A DNA stretch of 64,000 bases, taken from JABDGM01 sp046349975. Lineage in GTDB: Bacteria; Planctomycetota; Planctomycetia; Pirellulales; Lacipirellulaceae. Both the position numbers and the translations under genes were made by a program. Location of the stretch: positions 124,001 through 188,000 of the forward strand of contig JAXMBH010000002.1 of the NCBI GenBank assembly GCA_046349975.1, in the 5' to 3' direction. Below, in pieces: positions 43,566 to 53,394 of this stretch (within the stretch, counting starts at the first letter, position 1; each line of letters begins with the position of its first letter). The notes beneath the pieces are model-generated. The model ran no database searches and was not told the DNA's origin. It saw only the letters and a program-made list of their open reading frames with translations.

Positions 43566-46500
43566 ATGCAGATGTTGGAAGATCAAGCCGAAGCCGGATT
43601 GGATCCTCGCGCGCTTCTGACTGCTCTCAACGCGTTCAAGAAGGGGGACTTTTCCGTTCGGCTGGAGACTGATGTTAACGGCATGGCAGGCAAGGTGGCG
43701 GCCGCGTTCAACGAAGTGCTGGAACTGAACGAGCGGCTGGTCGGCGAGTTGGATCGGATCAGTCAGGTGGTCGGTAAGGCCGGCCGGCTGAATCAACGAG
43801 CGTCGTTGGGCGAAGTTGGCGGCTCGTGGGGGCAGGCGATCAATTCAGTCAATGCGCTGATTAGCAACCTGGTGCACCCAACAGTCGAGACGAGCCGCGT
43901 CATTGGCGCCGTTGCGAAGGGCGACCTTTCGCAGACCATGGCGCTGGAGATTAACAAGCGTCCGCTGCAGGGCGAGTTCTTGCGGACGGCGAAGACCGTG
44001 AACCGGATGGTGAGCCAGCTGGGGTCATTCGCATCGGAAGTGACGCGCGTGGCGCGCGAAGTGGGTACCGACGGGAAGCTGGGCGGCCAAGCGAAGGTGC
44101 GAGGTGTGGCAGGCACGTGGAAGGACCTGACCGATAACGTGAACTTGATGGCCGGTAATCTTACGGGCCAGGTGCGGAATATCGCGGCGGTGACGACGGC
44201 CGTGGCGAACGGCGACTTGACGAAGAAGATCACCGTCGACGTGAAGGGCGAGTTCCTAGAGCTGAAGGACACCATCAACACGATGGTGGATCAGCTGCGG
44301 TCGTTTGCGTCGGAAGTGACGCGTGTGGCCCGCGAAGTGGGTACCGACGGCAAGCTCGGCGGCCAGGCGATGGTGGAAGGCGTTTCCGGTACGTGGAAAG
44401 ACCTCACCGATAGCGTGAACTTCATGGCCAGTAATCTTACGGGCCAGGTGCGCAACATCGCCGACGTGACGACGGCCGTGGCGAACGGCGACTTGTCGAA
44501 GAAGATTACGGTGGACGTGAAGGGTGAAATTCTCGAGCTCAAGAACACCATCAACACGATGGTGGATCAGCTGCGATCGTTCGCGGCAGAAGTGACGCGT
44601 GTGGCCCGTGAAGTCGGTACCGAAGGCAAGCTTGGCGGCCAGGCCGATGTGCGCGGCGTGGCCGGCACGTGGAAGGATCTTACCGACAGCGTGAACTTCA
44701 TGGCCAGCAACCTCACAGGCCAGGTGCGCAACATCGCCGACGTGACGACGGCCGTCGCGACGGGCGACTTGTCGAAAAAGATTACGGTTGATGTGAAGGG
44801 CGAAATCCTCGAGCTCAAGAACACCATCAACACGATGGTGGACCAACTGCGGTCGTTTGCCTCGGAAGTGACGCGTGTGGCCCGCGAAGTGGGTACGGAA
44901 GGCAAGCTCGGTGGCCAGGCCGATGTGCGCGGCGTGGCCGGCACGTGGAAGGATCTTACCGACAGCGTGAACTTCATGGCCAGCAACCTCACAGGCCAGG
45001 TGCGCAACATCGCCGAAGTGAGCACGGCCGTGGCGAACGGCGACTTGTCGAAGAAGATCACAGTCGACGTGAAAGGTGAAATTCTCGAGTTGAAGGTGAC
45101 CATCAACACGATGGTGGATCAGCTGCGGTCGTTTGCGTCGGAAGTGACGCGTGTAGCCCGCGAAGTGGGTACGGAAGGCAAGCTCGGTGGGCAGGCCGAG
45201 GTGAAGGGCGTGAGCGGCACGTGGAAGGATCTCACCGATAACGTGAATTCGATGGCCGGCAACCTCACCAGCCAGGTGCGCGGCATTGCGGAAGTGACAA
45301 CGGCCGTGGCCAACGGCGACTTGTCGAAGAAGATTACGGTCGACGTGAAGGGCGAAATCCTGGAGCTCAAGAACACGATCAACACGCTCGTAGATCAGCT
45401 GAGTTCGTTTGCGTCGGAAGTGACGCGTGTGGCCCGCGAGGTGGGTACGGAAGGCAAGCTCGGTGGTCAGGCCGATGTGAAGGGCGTGAGCGGCACGTGG
45501 AAGGATCTCACGGACAGCGTGAACTTCATGGCCGGCAATCTCACGAGCCAGGTGCGCGGCATCGCGGAAGTGACGACAGCCGTGGCGAATGGCGACTTAT
45601 CGAAGAAAATTATCGTCGATGTGAAGGGCGAAATCCTCGAGCTCAAGAACACCATCAACACGATGGTGGACCAACTGCGGTCGTTTGCCTCGGAAGTGAC
45701 GCGCGTGGCCCGCGAAGTGGGCACCGAAGGCAAACTCGGCGGTCAGGCCGACGTGCGCGGCGTATCGGGCACGTGGAAAGACCTCACCGATAACGTGAAC
45801 TTCATGGCCAGCAATCTTACGGGCCAGGTGCGCAGTATCGCGGAAGTGACGACGGCCGTCGCCCGCGGCGATTTGTCGAAGAAGATCACGGTCGACGTGA
45901 AGGGCGAAATCTTGGAACTCAAGAACACCATCAACACGATGGTGGATCAGCTGAGCTCATTCGCCTCGGAGGTGACGCGTGTGGCCCGCGAAGTGGGTAC
46001 GGAAGGCAAGCTCGGTGGTCAGGCGGAGGTGAAAGGTGTTTCCGGTACGTGGAAGGACCTCACCGATAACGTGAACTCGATGGCCGGCAACCTCACGAGC
46101 CAGGTGCGGGGTATCGCGAAGGTCGTGACGGCTGTGGCCAATGGCGACTTGAAGCGGAAATTGACGGTGGAAGCGAAAGGCGAAATCGCCGCGCTGGCGG
46201 ATACGATCAACGGCATGATCGAGACGCTGGCCACGTTCGCCGATCAGGTGACGACAGTCGCCCGTGAAGTGGGTGTGCAAGGCCGGTTGGGCGGTCAGGC
46301 GAGCGTGCCGGGCGCTGCCGGTACGTGGAAGGCGCTGACCGACAATGTGAATCAGCTCGCCGCGAATCTCACGACGCAGGTGCGGGCCATTGCCGAAGTG
46401 GCCACCGCCGTGACGAAGGGCGACCTCACGCGATCGATCTCGGTCGAGGCCCAAGGTGAGGTGGCCGCTCTCAAGGACAATATCAATGAGATGATTCGTA

Positions 46501-49283
46501 ACCTCAAGGATACGACACTCAAGAACAGCGAGCAGGACTGGCTCAAGACGAACCTCGCGAAGTTCAGCCGGATGCTCCAAGGCCAGAAGGACTTGCTCAC
46601 GGTCGGTCGGCTCATTCTGTCGGAACTCGCGCCGGTGGTGAACGCCCAGCAAGCCATGTTCTACCTGCTCGATACCGGCCAGGAAGCGGCGCAGCTGGTG
46701 CTGCTCGCGAGTTATGCGTATCAGCCGCCGCGCACGGTGGGAACGACGATCGCCCTCGGCGAAGGATTGGTTGGTCAGTGCGCCGTGGAACGCGAGCAGA
46801 TTCTGCTCACGAACGTGCCGCCGGAATACACGCAAGTGAGTTCTGGATTGGGCGGTGCTCCGCCGCGAAGCATCATCGTGTTGCCGGTATTGTTCGAAGG
46901 ACAGGTGAAGGCCGTGCTGGAGCTGGCGTCGTTTGAAACGTTCAGCCCGGCTCACCAGGCCTTGCTCGAACAGCTGACGGAAAGTATCGGCATCGTGCTC
47001 AACACGATCGCCGCGAACATGCGGACGGAAGACCTGCTCAAGCAGTCGCAGTCGCTGGCCATGGAATTGCAGAATCGTCAGCAGGAACTGCAACAAACGA
47101 ACCAGGAACTCAAGGAAAAAGCTCGCTTGCTCGCCCACCAGAACGTCGAAGTGGAGCGCAAGAACCGCGAAGTCGAGCAAGCGCGGCAGGCGCTCGAAGA
47201 GAAGGCAAAGCAACTCGCACTTACCTCGAAGTACAAGTCGGAGTTCCTGGCGAACATGTCGCACGAACTGCGGACGCCGCTCAACAGCTTGTTGATCCTT
47301 TCCGACCAGCTATCGAAGAACCCCGACGGCAACCTTACGCCGCGGCAGACCGAGTACGCCCAGACGATTCACTCATCCGGCAACGACCTGCTCACGCTCA
47401 TCAACGATATTCTCGACCTGTCGAAGATCGAATCGGGTACGGTGGTGCTCGATGTCGGCGAGGTGCGGTTTACGGAGCTCCACGACTTGCTCGAACGCAC
47501 GTTCCGGCACGTCGCCGAGGCCAAGGGAGTGGACTTCCTGGTGCATCTCGCGCCAGATTTGCCGCTCAACATGCAGACCGATAGCAAGCGCGTGCAGCAG
47601 GTACTCAAGAATTTGCTCTCGAACGCATTCAAATTCACACATCGCGGCACGGTATCGCTGGACGTGCGGATGTCGCATGCCGGTTGGAGTAGCGACAACG
47701 ATATGCTCAAAAATGCAGATGCTGTGGTGGCCTTCAGCGTCACCGATACCGGCATTGGCATTCCGCCGGATAAGCAGCAGAGCATTTTCGAAGCGTTCCA
47801 ACAGGCCGACGGCAGCACGAGCCGGAAGTACGGCGGCACGGGCCTGGGCCTCGCGATCAGCCGCGAACTCGCGCGGCTGTTGGGCGGTGAGATCCGCCTG
47901 ATCAGCATGCCGGGCGCAGGCAGCACATTCACGCTCTATTTGCCGATGTCGTACACATCGTATACCACGCCCCGGCCCGCGCGGCGGCAGACGATTGCGC
48001 CCGTGGCGGCGGCCGAACCCGAGCCGGCGCCATTGCCCGAGTTCGCGAAAGTTGAAGAGCCGGTCACGTTCAACGAGTTCGACGATGACCGCGATTCGAT
48101 TCAAGCGAATGATCGGGTGGTGCTGATCGTGGAAAACGATCCGACATTCGCGAAACTCCTGTTGGAAGCGGCTCGTGAAGGCGGATTCAAGGGGATTGCG
48201 ACGTCGCGCGGGGCGGCGGCGTTGTCGCTCGCGCACGAGTATCGAATCTCGGCAGTGACGCTCGACATATGCCTGCCAGATATCAACGGCTGGCGGGTGC
48301 TGCGGCGACTCAAGCAGGATCTCGACACGCGGCACATTCCGGTGTACGTCGTGTCGACCGAAGACGAACGCGAAAGTGCCCAGAGCATGGGCGCCGTCGA
48401 CACGGTGCAGAAGCCGTTGCAAACAAAGGAGACCATGGATGAGCTGTTCGCAGCGATTCGTCGGTTCATCGAACGGCCGGTGAAAGAATTGCTGGTTGTG
48501 GAGACCGACGGCGAGCGTCGTGAGAAGTTGCTCAATGTGATTGGCAACGGCGATGTGCGGCCGACCGCGGTGGCCAGCGGCGCTGAAGCCTTAAAAATCC
48601 TGGACGAAAAGCAATTTGATTGTGTTGTGTTCGATGTGAATGCGCCGGAGTCGAGTGTCGACGCCGTGATCGATCGACTGCACGCCAACCCGCAGCATAG
48701 CGACACGCCGCTGGTGATGTACTCCGAAGAACCGCTGCTCCTCGACGAGGCAATGACCGATCGGCTGGCCCGCTCGACAACGGTGCGGCACGTGCAGTCG
48801 CCCGACCGGTTGCTCGACGAAGTGAACTTACTGCTGCATCGACCGACGTCGACGCTCAGCGAGCCGCAGCGGCAGATTTTGCAGAAGTTGCACGAGGACG
48901 ACGCGATCCTCAACGGCAAGAAAGTGCTGATTGTCGATGACGATATTCGCAATATCTTCGCCCTCACGAGCATCCTGGAACGGTATAATATTCATATCTT
49001 GTCGGCGGAAACGGGCCGCGATGCCATTCAAATTCTGCAAGACACGCACGACGTGGATGTGGTCTTGATGGACATCATGATGCCCGAGTTTGATGGGCTG
49101 GATACGACCCGAGCGATTCGCGAGATTCCGCGGTTCAAGGATTTGCCGATCATTGCGGTGACGGCGAAGGCCATGAAGGGCGACCGCGAGAAGTGCATTG
49201 AAGCGGGCGCTTGGGACTATTTATCGAAACCGGTGAACCCGGAGCAGTTGTTGGCAGCGTTGCGTGCTTGGATACGGCGCTAA
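43566..49283 (+). CDS. Soluble poly-HAMP hybrid histidine kinase with three receiver domains
   Basis: 1905 aa, no signal peptide or TM segment, so cytoplasmic. Residues 1-153 contain two HAMP-like segments (ALNAFKKGDFSVRLETD, VIGAVAKGDLSQTMALE). Residues 154-981 are nine 92-residue tandem units, each with a GDLSKKITVDVKGE-type HAMP core. A GAF domain follows (about 1000-1145), then a coiled coil, HisKA with FLANMSHELRTPLNS (His about 1233) and HATPase (VTDTGIGIPPDKQQ, STSRKYGGTGLGLAI). REC1 (VTLDICLPD) and REC3 (VVLMDIMMPE) look active. REC2 keeps Asp (VVFDVNAPE) but lacks the usual KP. Resembles group III (Nik1-like) kinases. AAGGAG precedes the ATG. Next gene 16 nt away. Confidence 0.93.
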   Translation: MQMLEDQAEAGLDPRALLTALNAFKKGDFSVRLETDVNGMAGKVAAAFNEVLELNERLVGELDRISQVVGKAGRLNQRASLGEVGGSWGQAINSVNALISNLVHPTVETSRVIGAVAKGDLSQTMALEINKRPLQGEFLRTAKTVNRMVSQLGSFASEVTRVAREVGTDGKLGGQAKVRGVAGTWKDLTDNVNLMAGNLTGQVRNIAAVTTAVANGDLTKKITVDVKGEFLELKDTINTMVDQLRSFASEVTRVAREVGTDGKLGGQAMVEGVSGTWKDLTDSVNFMASNLTGQVRNIADVTTAVANGDLSKKITVDVKGEILELKNTINTMVDQLRSFAAEVTRVAREVGTEGKLGGQADVRGVAGTWKDLTDSVNFMASNLTGQVRNIADVTTAVATGDLSKKITVDVKGEILELKNTINTMVDQLRSFASEVTRVAREVGTEGKLGGQADVRGVAGTWKDLTDSVNFMASNLTGQVRNIAEVSTAVANGDLSKKITVDVKGEILELKVTINTMVDQLRSFASEVTRVAREVGTEGKLGGQAEVKGVSGTWKDLTDNVNSMAGNLTSQVRGIAEVTTAVANGDLSKKITVDVKGEILELKNTINTLVDQLSSFASEVTRVAREVGTEGKLGGQADVKGVSGTWKDLTDSVNFMAGNLTSQVRGIAEVTTAVANGDLSKKIIVDVKGEILELKNTINTMVDQLRSFASEVTRVAREVGTEGKLGGQADVRGVSGTWKDLTDNVNFMASNLTGQVRSIAEVTTAVARGDLSKKITVDVKGEILELKNTINTMVDQLSSFASEVTRVAREVGTEGKLGGQAEVKGVSGTWKDLTDNVNSMAGNLTSQVRGIAKVVTAVANGDLKRKLTVEAKGEIAALADTINGMIETLATFADQVTTVAREVGVQGRLGGQASVPGAAGTWKALTDNVNQLAANLTTQVRAIAEVATAVTKGDLTRSISVEAQGEVAALKDNINEMIRNLKDTTLKNSEQDWLKTNLAKFSRMLQGQKDLLTVGRLILSELAPVVNAQQAMFYLLDTGQEAAQLVLLASYAYQPPRTVGTTIALGEGLVGQCAVEREQILLTNVPPEYTQVSSGLGGAPPRSIIVLPVLFEGQVKAVLELASFETFSPAHQALLEQLTESIGIVLNTIAANMRTEDLLKQSQSLAMELQNRQQELQQTNQELKEKARLLAHQNVEVERKNREVEQARQALEEKAKQLALTSKYKSEFLANMSHELRTPLNSLLILSDQLSKNPDGNLTPRQTEYAQTIHSSGNDLLTLINDILDLSKIESGTVVLDVGEVRFTELHDLLERTFRHVAEAKGVDFLVHLAPDLPLNMQTDSKRVQQVLKNLLSNAFKFTHRGTVSLDVRMSHAGWSSDNDMLKNADAVVAFSVTDTGIGIPPDKQQSIFEAFQQADGSTSRKYGGTGLGLAISRELARLLGGEIRLISMPGAGSTFTLYLPMSYTSYTTPRPARRQTIAPVAAAEPEPAPLPEFAKVEEPVTFNEFDDDRDSIQANDRVVLIVENDPTFAKLLLEAAREGGFKGIATSRGAAALSLAHEYRISAVTLDICLPDINGWRVLRRLKQDLDTRHIPVYVVSTEDERESAQSMGAVDTVQKPLQTKETMDELFAAIRRFIERPVKELLVVETDGERREKLLNVIGNGDVRPTAVASGAEALKILDEKQFDCVVFDVNAPESSVDAVIDRLHANPQHSDTPLVMYSEEPLLLDEAMTDRLARSTTVRHVQSPDRLLDEVNLLLHRPTSTLSEPQRQILQKLHEDDAILNGKKVLIVDDDIRNIFALTSILERYNIHILSAETGRDAIQILQDTHDVDVVLMDIMMPEFDGLDTTRAIREIPRFKDLPIIAVTAKAMKGDREKCIEAGAWDYLSKPVNPEQLLAALRAWIRR
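44025..46508 (+). repeat. Nine tandem 276-bp repeats encoding HAMP units
   Basis: Units begin at 44025, 44301, 44577, 44853, 45129, 45405, 45681, 45957 and 46233. The middle units are nearly identical in DNA: 44637-44740 and 44913-45016 match over 104 nt without a difference. The first and the last two units are more diverged. This pattern suggests recent duplication or gene conversion, and copy number could vary. Confidence 0.93.
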
Positions 49284-49299
49284 TCTCGCGTGAGTGACG

Positions 49300-51438
49300 A
49301 TGGGAGATCGGGCGGGCATCCTGCCGCTGCTGCTGAGAGACGATGTGATGAAGTCCAATTGCGAGCCAGTGAACATCCTGGTGGTTGACGACGTGCCAGA
49401 AAAGATTCTGGCCATCGAGGCTGCGCTGGGTGAATTGGGGCAGACACTCGTGAAGGCGAACTCGGGCCGCGAAGCGCTGCGATGCCTGCTGAAAGATGAT
49501 TTCGCCGTGATCCTGCTCGATGTCAACATGCCGGAGATGGACGGCTTCGAAACGGCCGCGCTCATTCGTGAGCGGCGGCGCAGCGAACATACGCCGATCA
49601 TCTTCATCACGGCCTTCAATGATGATGTGCAGATGGCGAAGGGGTACTCGCTCGGGGCGGTTGATTTCATCTCGACGCCAATCGACCCAGACGTGCTGCG
49701 CACCAAGGTGAGTGTGTTCGTCGACCTGTTTCAGAAGACGGAGACGATCCGACAACAGGCGGCCCACCGCGTGCAACTCGCGCGGGAGCAAGCGGCTCGG
49801 CAGGTCGCTGAGAAGGCGATGCGGCGTTCCGCACTGCTCGCGGAGGCAAGCCGACTGTTGTCGCGGTCGCTGGATTTCGACACGACGCTTACCAGTTTGT
49901 ACCGCACGATTGTGCCGGCGCTCGCCGATGGTTGCCAGCTCGTGCTCTACGACACGAATATGGATATCTGGTACTCGCACATCAAAACAGGCGAGGAGGA
50001 GCACGACGGCGGCAACGCCAGCTCGCACGCGCGCGTGGAGCAAGTCGACCCGACGCTGGCCTCGGTCGTGAAAAGCGCGGTCGAAAGCGGGCACGCGCAG
50101 CCGATTTCGCCGGAGTTCGTGAAGAACGCGCCGAATTTGGGGTCCCGGAAGAATTGGTCGTACGCGGTCGTGGCGCCGCTCATTGCTCGAGATATGCCGC
50201 TGGGGGCCATTGTATGCTGTCTGCAGGGCACCAACCGACAGTTCGAGCCGGCTGACCTCGCACTGATCGAAAATCTCGCGAGCCGCGCGGGGACGGCGCT
50301 CGACAATGCGCAGCTTTTCCAAACGATTCGCGAAGGCGAGCGCCGCAAGGACGAATTCCTGGCGATGCTCGGTCACGAGCTACGCAATCCACTCGCCGCG
50401 ATCACCAACGCCGGTGAGCTCACGCGGCTGCTTGATGCCCAGGATCCGTCGTTCCAGGAATCACTCGAGATCATTCGGCAGCAAGCGTCGCTCATGAAGC
50501 GGCTGGTCGACGACTTGCTCGATGTGTCGCGCATCACGAGCGGTCGCGTGCAGTTGCAGAAATCGCTCGTGGATGTGTCGGAGATCGTGACGCGCGTGGC
50601 GGAGTCGAACGATGTATTGTTCTCTTCGCGCGGTCACACATTGCACCTCAGCACGCCCGAGGAGGATTTGTTCTTGGAGGCCGATCCGTATCGGCTCGAG
50701 CAAATTCTATCGAACTTGCTGGTGAATTCGGCGAAATACACCGACCCCGGCGGCGATATTTGGTTCAGCGCGGCCCGGGAAGGCGACGATGTGGTCTTCC
50801 GTGTGCGCGATACTGGCATAGGCATTGGGCCCGATTTGCTGCCGAATGTGTTTGATCTGTTTGCACAGGCGAACCGATCGCTGCATCGGGCCGAGGGCGG
50901 TTTAGGCATTGGTTTGACGATCGTTCGCGGTCTCACCGAGCTCCACGGCGGCCGCGTGTGGGCGACCAGCGAAGGCTTTGGCCGAGGCGCTGAATTCGTG
51001 ATTTCACTGCCTGCCGTCGTGGAAGCAAATAAGCCTGCTGAACCGGAAGAACCGCCGCTGGCCGAAGAGACGATTCGGCGGCGGCGTGTGCTGGTAGTCG
51101 AAGATCAACCGGCGCTGTCGCATGTGACGGTGGCTTTGCTTAAAAAGTTGGGCCACGAGGTGCGGTCGGCGGCCGATGGTCCCGAGGCCCTGATGGCTGT
51201 GCGGGAGTACAACCCGGAAGTGGTGTTGCTCGATATCGGGTTGCCGGGCATGGATGGATATGAAGTGGCGCGTTGCGTCCGCAGCGAGCTTGGCGAGGAT
51301 GCGCCGCTGCTGGTGGCGATGACCGGTTATAGCCAGCACGAGGTGAGCCGGCACGCGCGGCGTGCGGAGTTCGACCATCACCTGGTGAAGCCGGCTGATA
51401 TGAGTGCGCTTAAAGAATTGCTCACGCACTCGCGTTGA
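49300..51438 (+). CDS. REC-GAF-histidine kinase-REC hybrid sensor
   Basis: About 712 aa. N-terminal receiver (NILVVDDVPEKILAIEAAL, AVILLDVNMPEMDG, FISTPIDPDVLRTK), a GAF-like region (LLAEASRLLSRSLDFDTTLTSLY ... LALIENLASRAGTALDNAQLF), HisKA FLAMLGHELRNPLAAITNAGE, HATPase RVRDTGIGIGPDLL and GLGIGLTIVRGL, then a C-terminal receiver (VLLDIGLPGMDGYE). Starts at GTG 49294, ATG 49300 and ATG 49348 are all possible. It is 16 nt after the poly-HAMP kinase, so the pair is co-transcribed, and it can pass phosphate on through its own receivers or through the Hpt protein downstream. Confidence 0.9.
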   Translation: MGDRAGILPLLLRDDVMKSNCEPVNILVVDDVPEKILAIEAALGELGQTLVKANSGREALRCLLKDDFAVILLDVNMPEMDGFETAALIRERRRSEHTPIIFITAFNDDVQMAKGYSLGAVDFISTPIDPDVLRTKVSVFVDLFQKTETIRQQAAHRVQLAREQAARQVAEKAMRRSALLAEASRLLSRSLDFDTTLTSLYRTIVPALADGCQLVLYDTNMDIWYSHIKTGEEEHDGGNASSHARVEQVDPTLASVVKSAVESGHAQPISPEFVKNAPNLGSRKNWSYAVVAPLIARDMPLGAIVCCLQGTNRQFEPADLALIENLASRAGTALDNAQLFQTIREGERRKDEFLAMLGHELRNPLAAITNAGELTRLLDAQDPSFQESLEIIRQQASLMKRLVDDLLDVSRITSGRVQLQKSLVDVSEIVTRVAESNDVLFSSRGHTLHLSTPEEDLFLEADPYRLEQILSNLLVNSAKYTDPGGDIWFSAAREGDDVVFRVRDTGIGIGPDLLPNVFDLFAQANRSLHRAEGGLGIGLTIVRGLTELHGGRVWATSEGFGRGAEFVISLPAVVEANKPAEPEEPPLAEETIRRRRVLVVEDQPALSHVTVALLKKLGHEVRSAADGPEALMAVREYNPEVVLLDIGLPGMDGYEVARCVRSELGEDAPLLVAMTGYSQHEVSRHARRAEFDHHLVKPADMSALKELLTHSR

Positions 51439-51672
51439 GCATGTTGGGTTCAAAACGGTTTAATGGTAAGTGAGGGCTTATTCGTGTGAAGCAATCGTGC
51501 CGACGCCGTGGAAGCCGCGGCGGCAAGCGATAGTTGGGACTGCGCAAGGCGTTGCGGCTGCGAAGCGACAAAGTAAACGCGGCATCCTTGCAGGCGACTG
51601 GGAATACTGGAAACAATTAAGTCATGTAGCTTGATTCGCTCGGGCGAACTCGGCTATCTGGAGGAAAAAAGC

Positions 51673-53145
51673 ATGTCACGCATTTTGGTAATCGATGACG
51701 ATCGTTCAGTGCGGCATTTGATCGGTAAGGCATTCGAGGAATCGGATGTCGAAGTAGTGCCGGCAGCCACTTCAGATGAAGGCCTGCAGCTGCTCGGCAG
51801 CCGGCAGTTCGACGTAGTGCTCCTCGACATTTTATTGCCAGAGTCTTCCGGTCTGGATGTGTTCGAACGCATTCGGCAGATTGACCCGAAGCTGCCAGTG
51901 ATCTTCATCACGTCGCTCTCGAGCAGCGATACGGCGATCAAGGCCATGACGCTGGGCGCATTCGATTACTTGCTTAAACCGCTCGATTTAGCGCGGATTC
52001 GCGACCTGGTGCGGCAAGCGATCGAGATTCGCCGCTTAATGAGCATTCCGGTCGAGATGCCCGGCGCTCGGAACGGGCGCATGAACGGTGCGGTGACCGA
52101 GAATCGTACCGACACGCTCGTGGGCAATAGCCCGCAGATGCAGGAAGTGTACAAGGCGATCGGCCGCGTGGCGCCGCAAGATGTGACCGTGCTCATTCGT
52201 GGCGAGAGCGGCACGGGCAAAGAGCTTGTCGCCCGGGCGCTCTATCAGCATAGCCCGCGTGTGAAGGGCCAGTTCCTAGCGGTGAACTGCGCGGCGATCC
52301 CGGATGCGTTGCTGGAAAGCGAGCTGTTCGGCCACGAGAAAGGGGCCTTCACCGGCGCCGATCAGCGGCGAATCGGCAAGTTCGAACAATGCTCGGGCGG
52401 CACGCTGTTCCTCGATGAAATTGGCGATATGTCGCCGCTCGTGCAGAGCAAGGTGCTGCGGGTGTTGCAATCGCAACAGTTTGAACGTGTCGGCGGCAAC
52501 CAGACGATCAGCACCGATGTGCGCGTCATCGCGGCGACGAACCGCGACCTCGAGAAAATGGTTGAGGAAGGCGATTTCCGTTCCGACCTCTACTACCGGC
52601 TCAGCGGGTTCACGATCCAGCTCGCCCCGTTGCGTGATCGGCCCGAGGACCTGCCGCCGTTGCTCGAAAATTATCTGGCACTCTTCAGCAAGGAACTGAG
52701 CAAAGATGTGCACGGTTTCTCGCCCGAGGCGATGGACGTGCTGCTCAATTACTCTTGGCCCGGCAACGTACGCGAACTGCAAAACGTGCTTAAGCAGACG
52801 TTGCTGCGATCCGCCGGGCATGTGGTGATTCCAGATTTCATTCCCGATCGTGTTCGCACGCCGGGCAGCAGCTCGGCGAGCGATGGCGGCGACTTGCCAG
52901 GGACCGACCTTCGGCAGTTCGTCGATGAACGCCTGGAACACGAATCGACGGATTTGTATGCCGAGGCACTTGAGTTCATGGAGCGCTACGTGGTGACTCG
53001 CGTGCTCCGCGTGTGCGAGGGCAACCAGTCGAAGGCCGCCCGGATGCTCGGCATCACCCGCGGTTGTTTACGGAGCAAGGTGCGGGCGCTCAAAGTCTCA
53101 ATCGACACGCGCGTGCAGGTGGAAGGCGAGCCGGTCGAAGTCTAA
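51673..53145 (+). CDS. NtrC-family sigma-54 activator (REC-AAA+-Fis)
   Basis: 490 aa from the ATG at 51673 with GGAGG 9 nt upstream. REC domain has RILVIDDDRSV, phospho-Asp in VVLLDILLPESSG and Lys in LLKPLD. AAA+ domain: Walker A GESGTGKELVARAL, the sigma-54 contact loop in HEKGAFTGADQR, Walker B GGTLFLDEIGDM, arginine-finger region FRSDLYYRLSGF and WPGNVRELQN. C-terminal Fis-type HTH: CEGNQSKAARMLGITRGCLRSKVRAL. It should bind enhancer-like sites and open sigma-54 promoters. Its nearby kinases and the series of -24/-12 sites downstream make it the likely local activator. Confidence 0.93.
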   Translation: MSRILVIDDDRSVRHLIGKAFEESDVEVVPAATSDEGLQLLGSRQFDVVLLDILLPESSGLDVFERIRQIDPKLPVIFITSLSSSDTAIKAMTLGAFDYLLKPLDLARIRDLVRQAIEIRRLMSIPVEMPGARNGRMNGAVTENRTDTLVGNSPQMQEVYKAIGRVAPQDVTVLIRGESGTGKELVARALYQHSPRVKGQFLAVNCAAIPDALLESELFGHEKGAFTGADQRRIGKFEQCSGGTLFLDEIGDMSPLVQSKVLRVLQSQQFERVGGNQTISTDVRVIAATNRDLEKMVEEGDFRSDLYYRLSGFTIQLAPLRDRPEDLPPLLENYLALFSKELSKDVHGFSPEAMDVLLNYSWPGNVRELQNVLKQTLLRSAGHVVIPDFIPDRVRTPGSSSASDGGDLPGTDLRQFVDERLEHESTDLYAEALEFMERYVVTRVLRVCEGNQSKAARMLGITRGCLRSKVRALKVSIDTRVQVEGEPVEV

Positions 53146-53394
53146 GGACGGAGGCCGCACACGGCCAACTTGCGGCTTTGTCTTAGAGCGTGTTTTGAAG
53201 TTGAAGCAGTTGCCTTGCAGCCCTCAGCGTTCGGGAGCGGGCAGGTGCCGGGGTTGCTGGCACCATCAGGCTTTGGCCTAACCTCTCCCAAAGCGAGAAG
53301 GAGGATTGCCAAACACGCGCCCAGGGTGGCTGGCTGGTACGGAAAAGAAGTTACCGTCGGAAAAAGTGTGACGGGTTGAAGAGACCAACCGGCG

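Noticed and set aside
44025..46508. CRISPR-like or assembly-duplicated array
   Set aside because: Units are 276 bp, contiguous and in frame, with graded divergence at the edges and a protein domain of exactly that length. A CRISPR array is excluded; an assembly error is unlikely but cannot be ruled out from sequence alone.
45957..47264. Minus-strand open frame of about 435 codons, and repeated shorter ones, under the HAMP array
   Set aside because: Antisense shadows repeated because the sense DNA is repeated.
51440..51672. Sigma-54-type promoter for the NtrC-family gene itself
   Set aside because: Only poor matches to GG-N10-GC were found; autoregulation through sigma-54 is not supported.
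53170..53379. 69-codon frame after the NtrC-family gene
   Set aside because: No start signal or recognisable pattern; probably chance.
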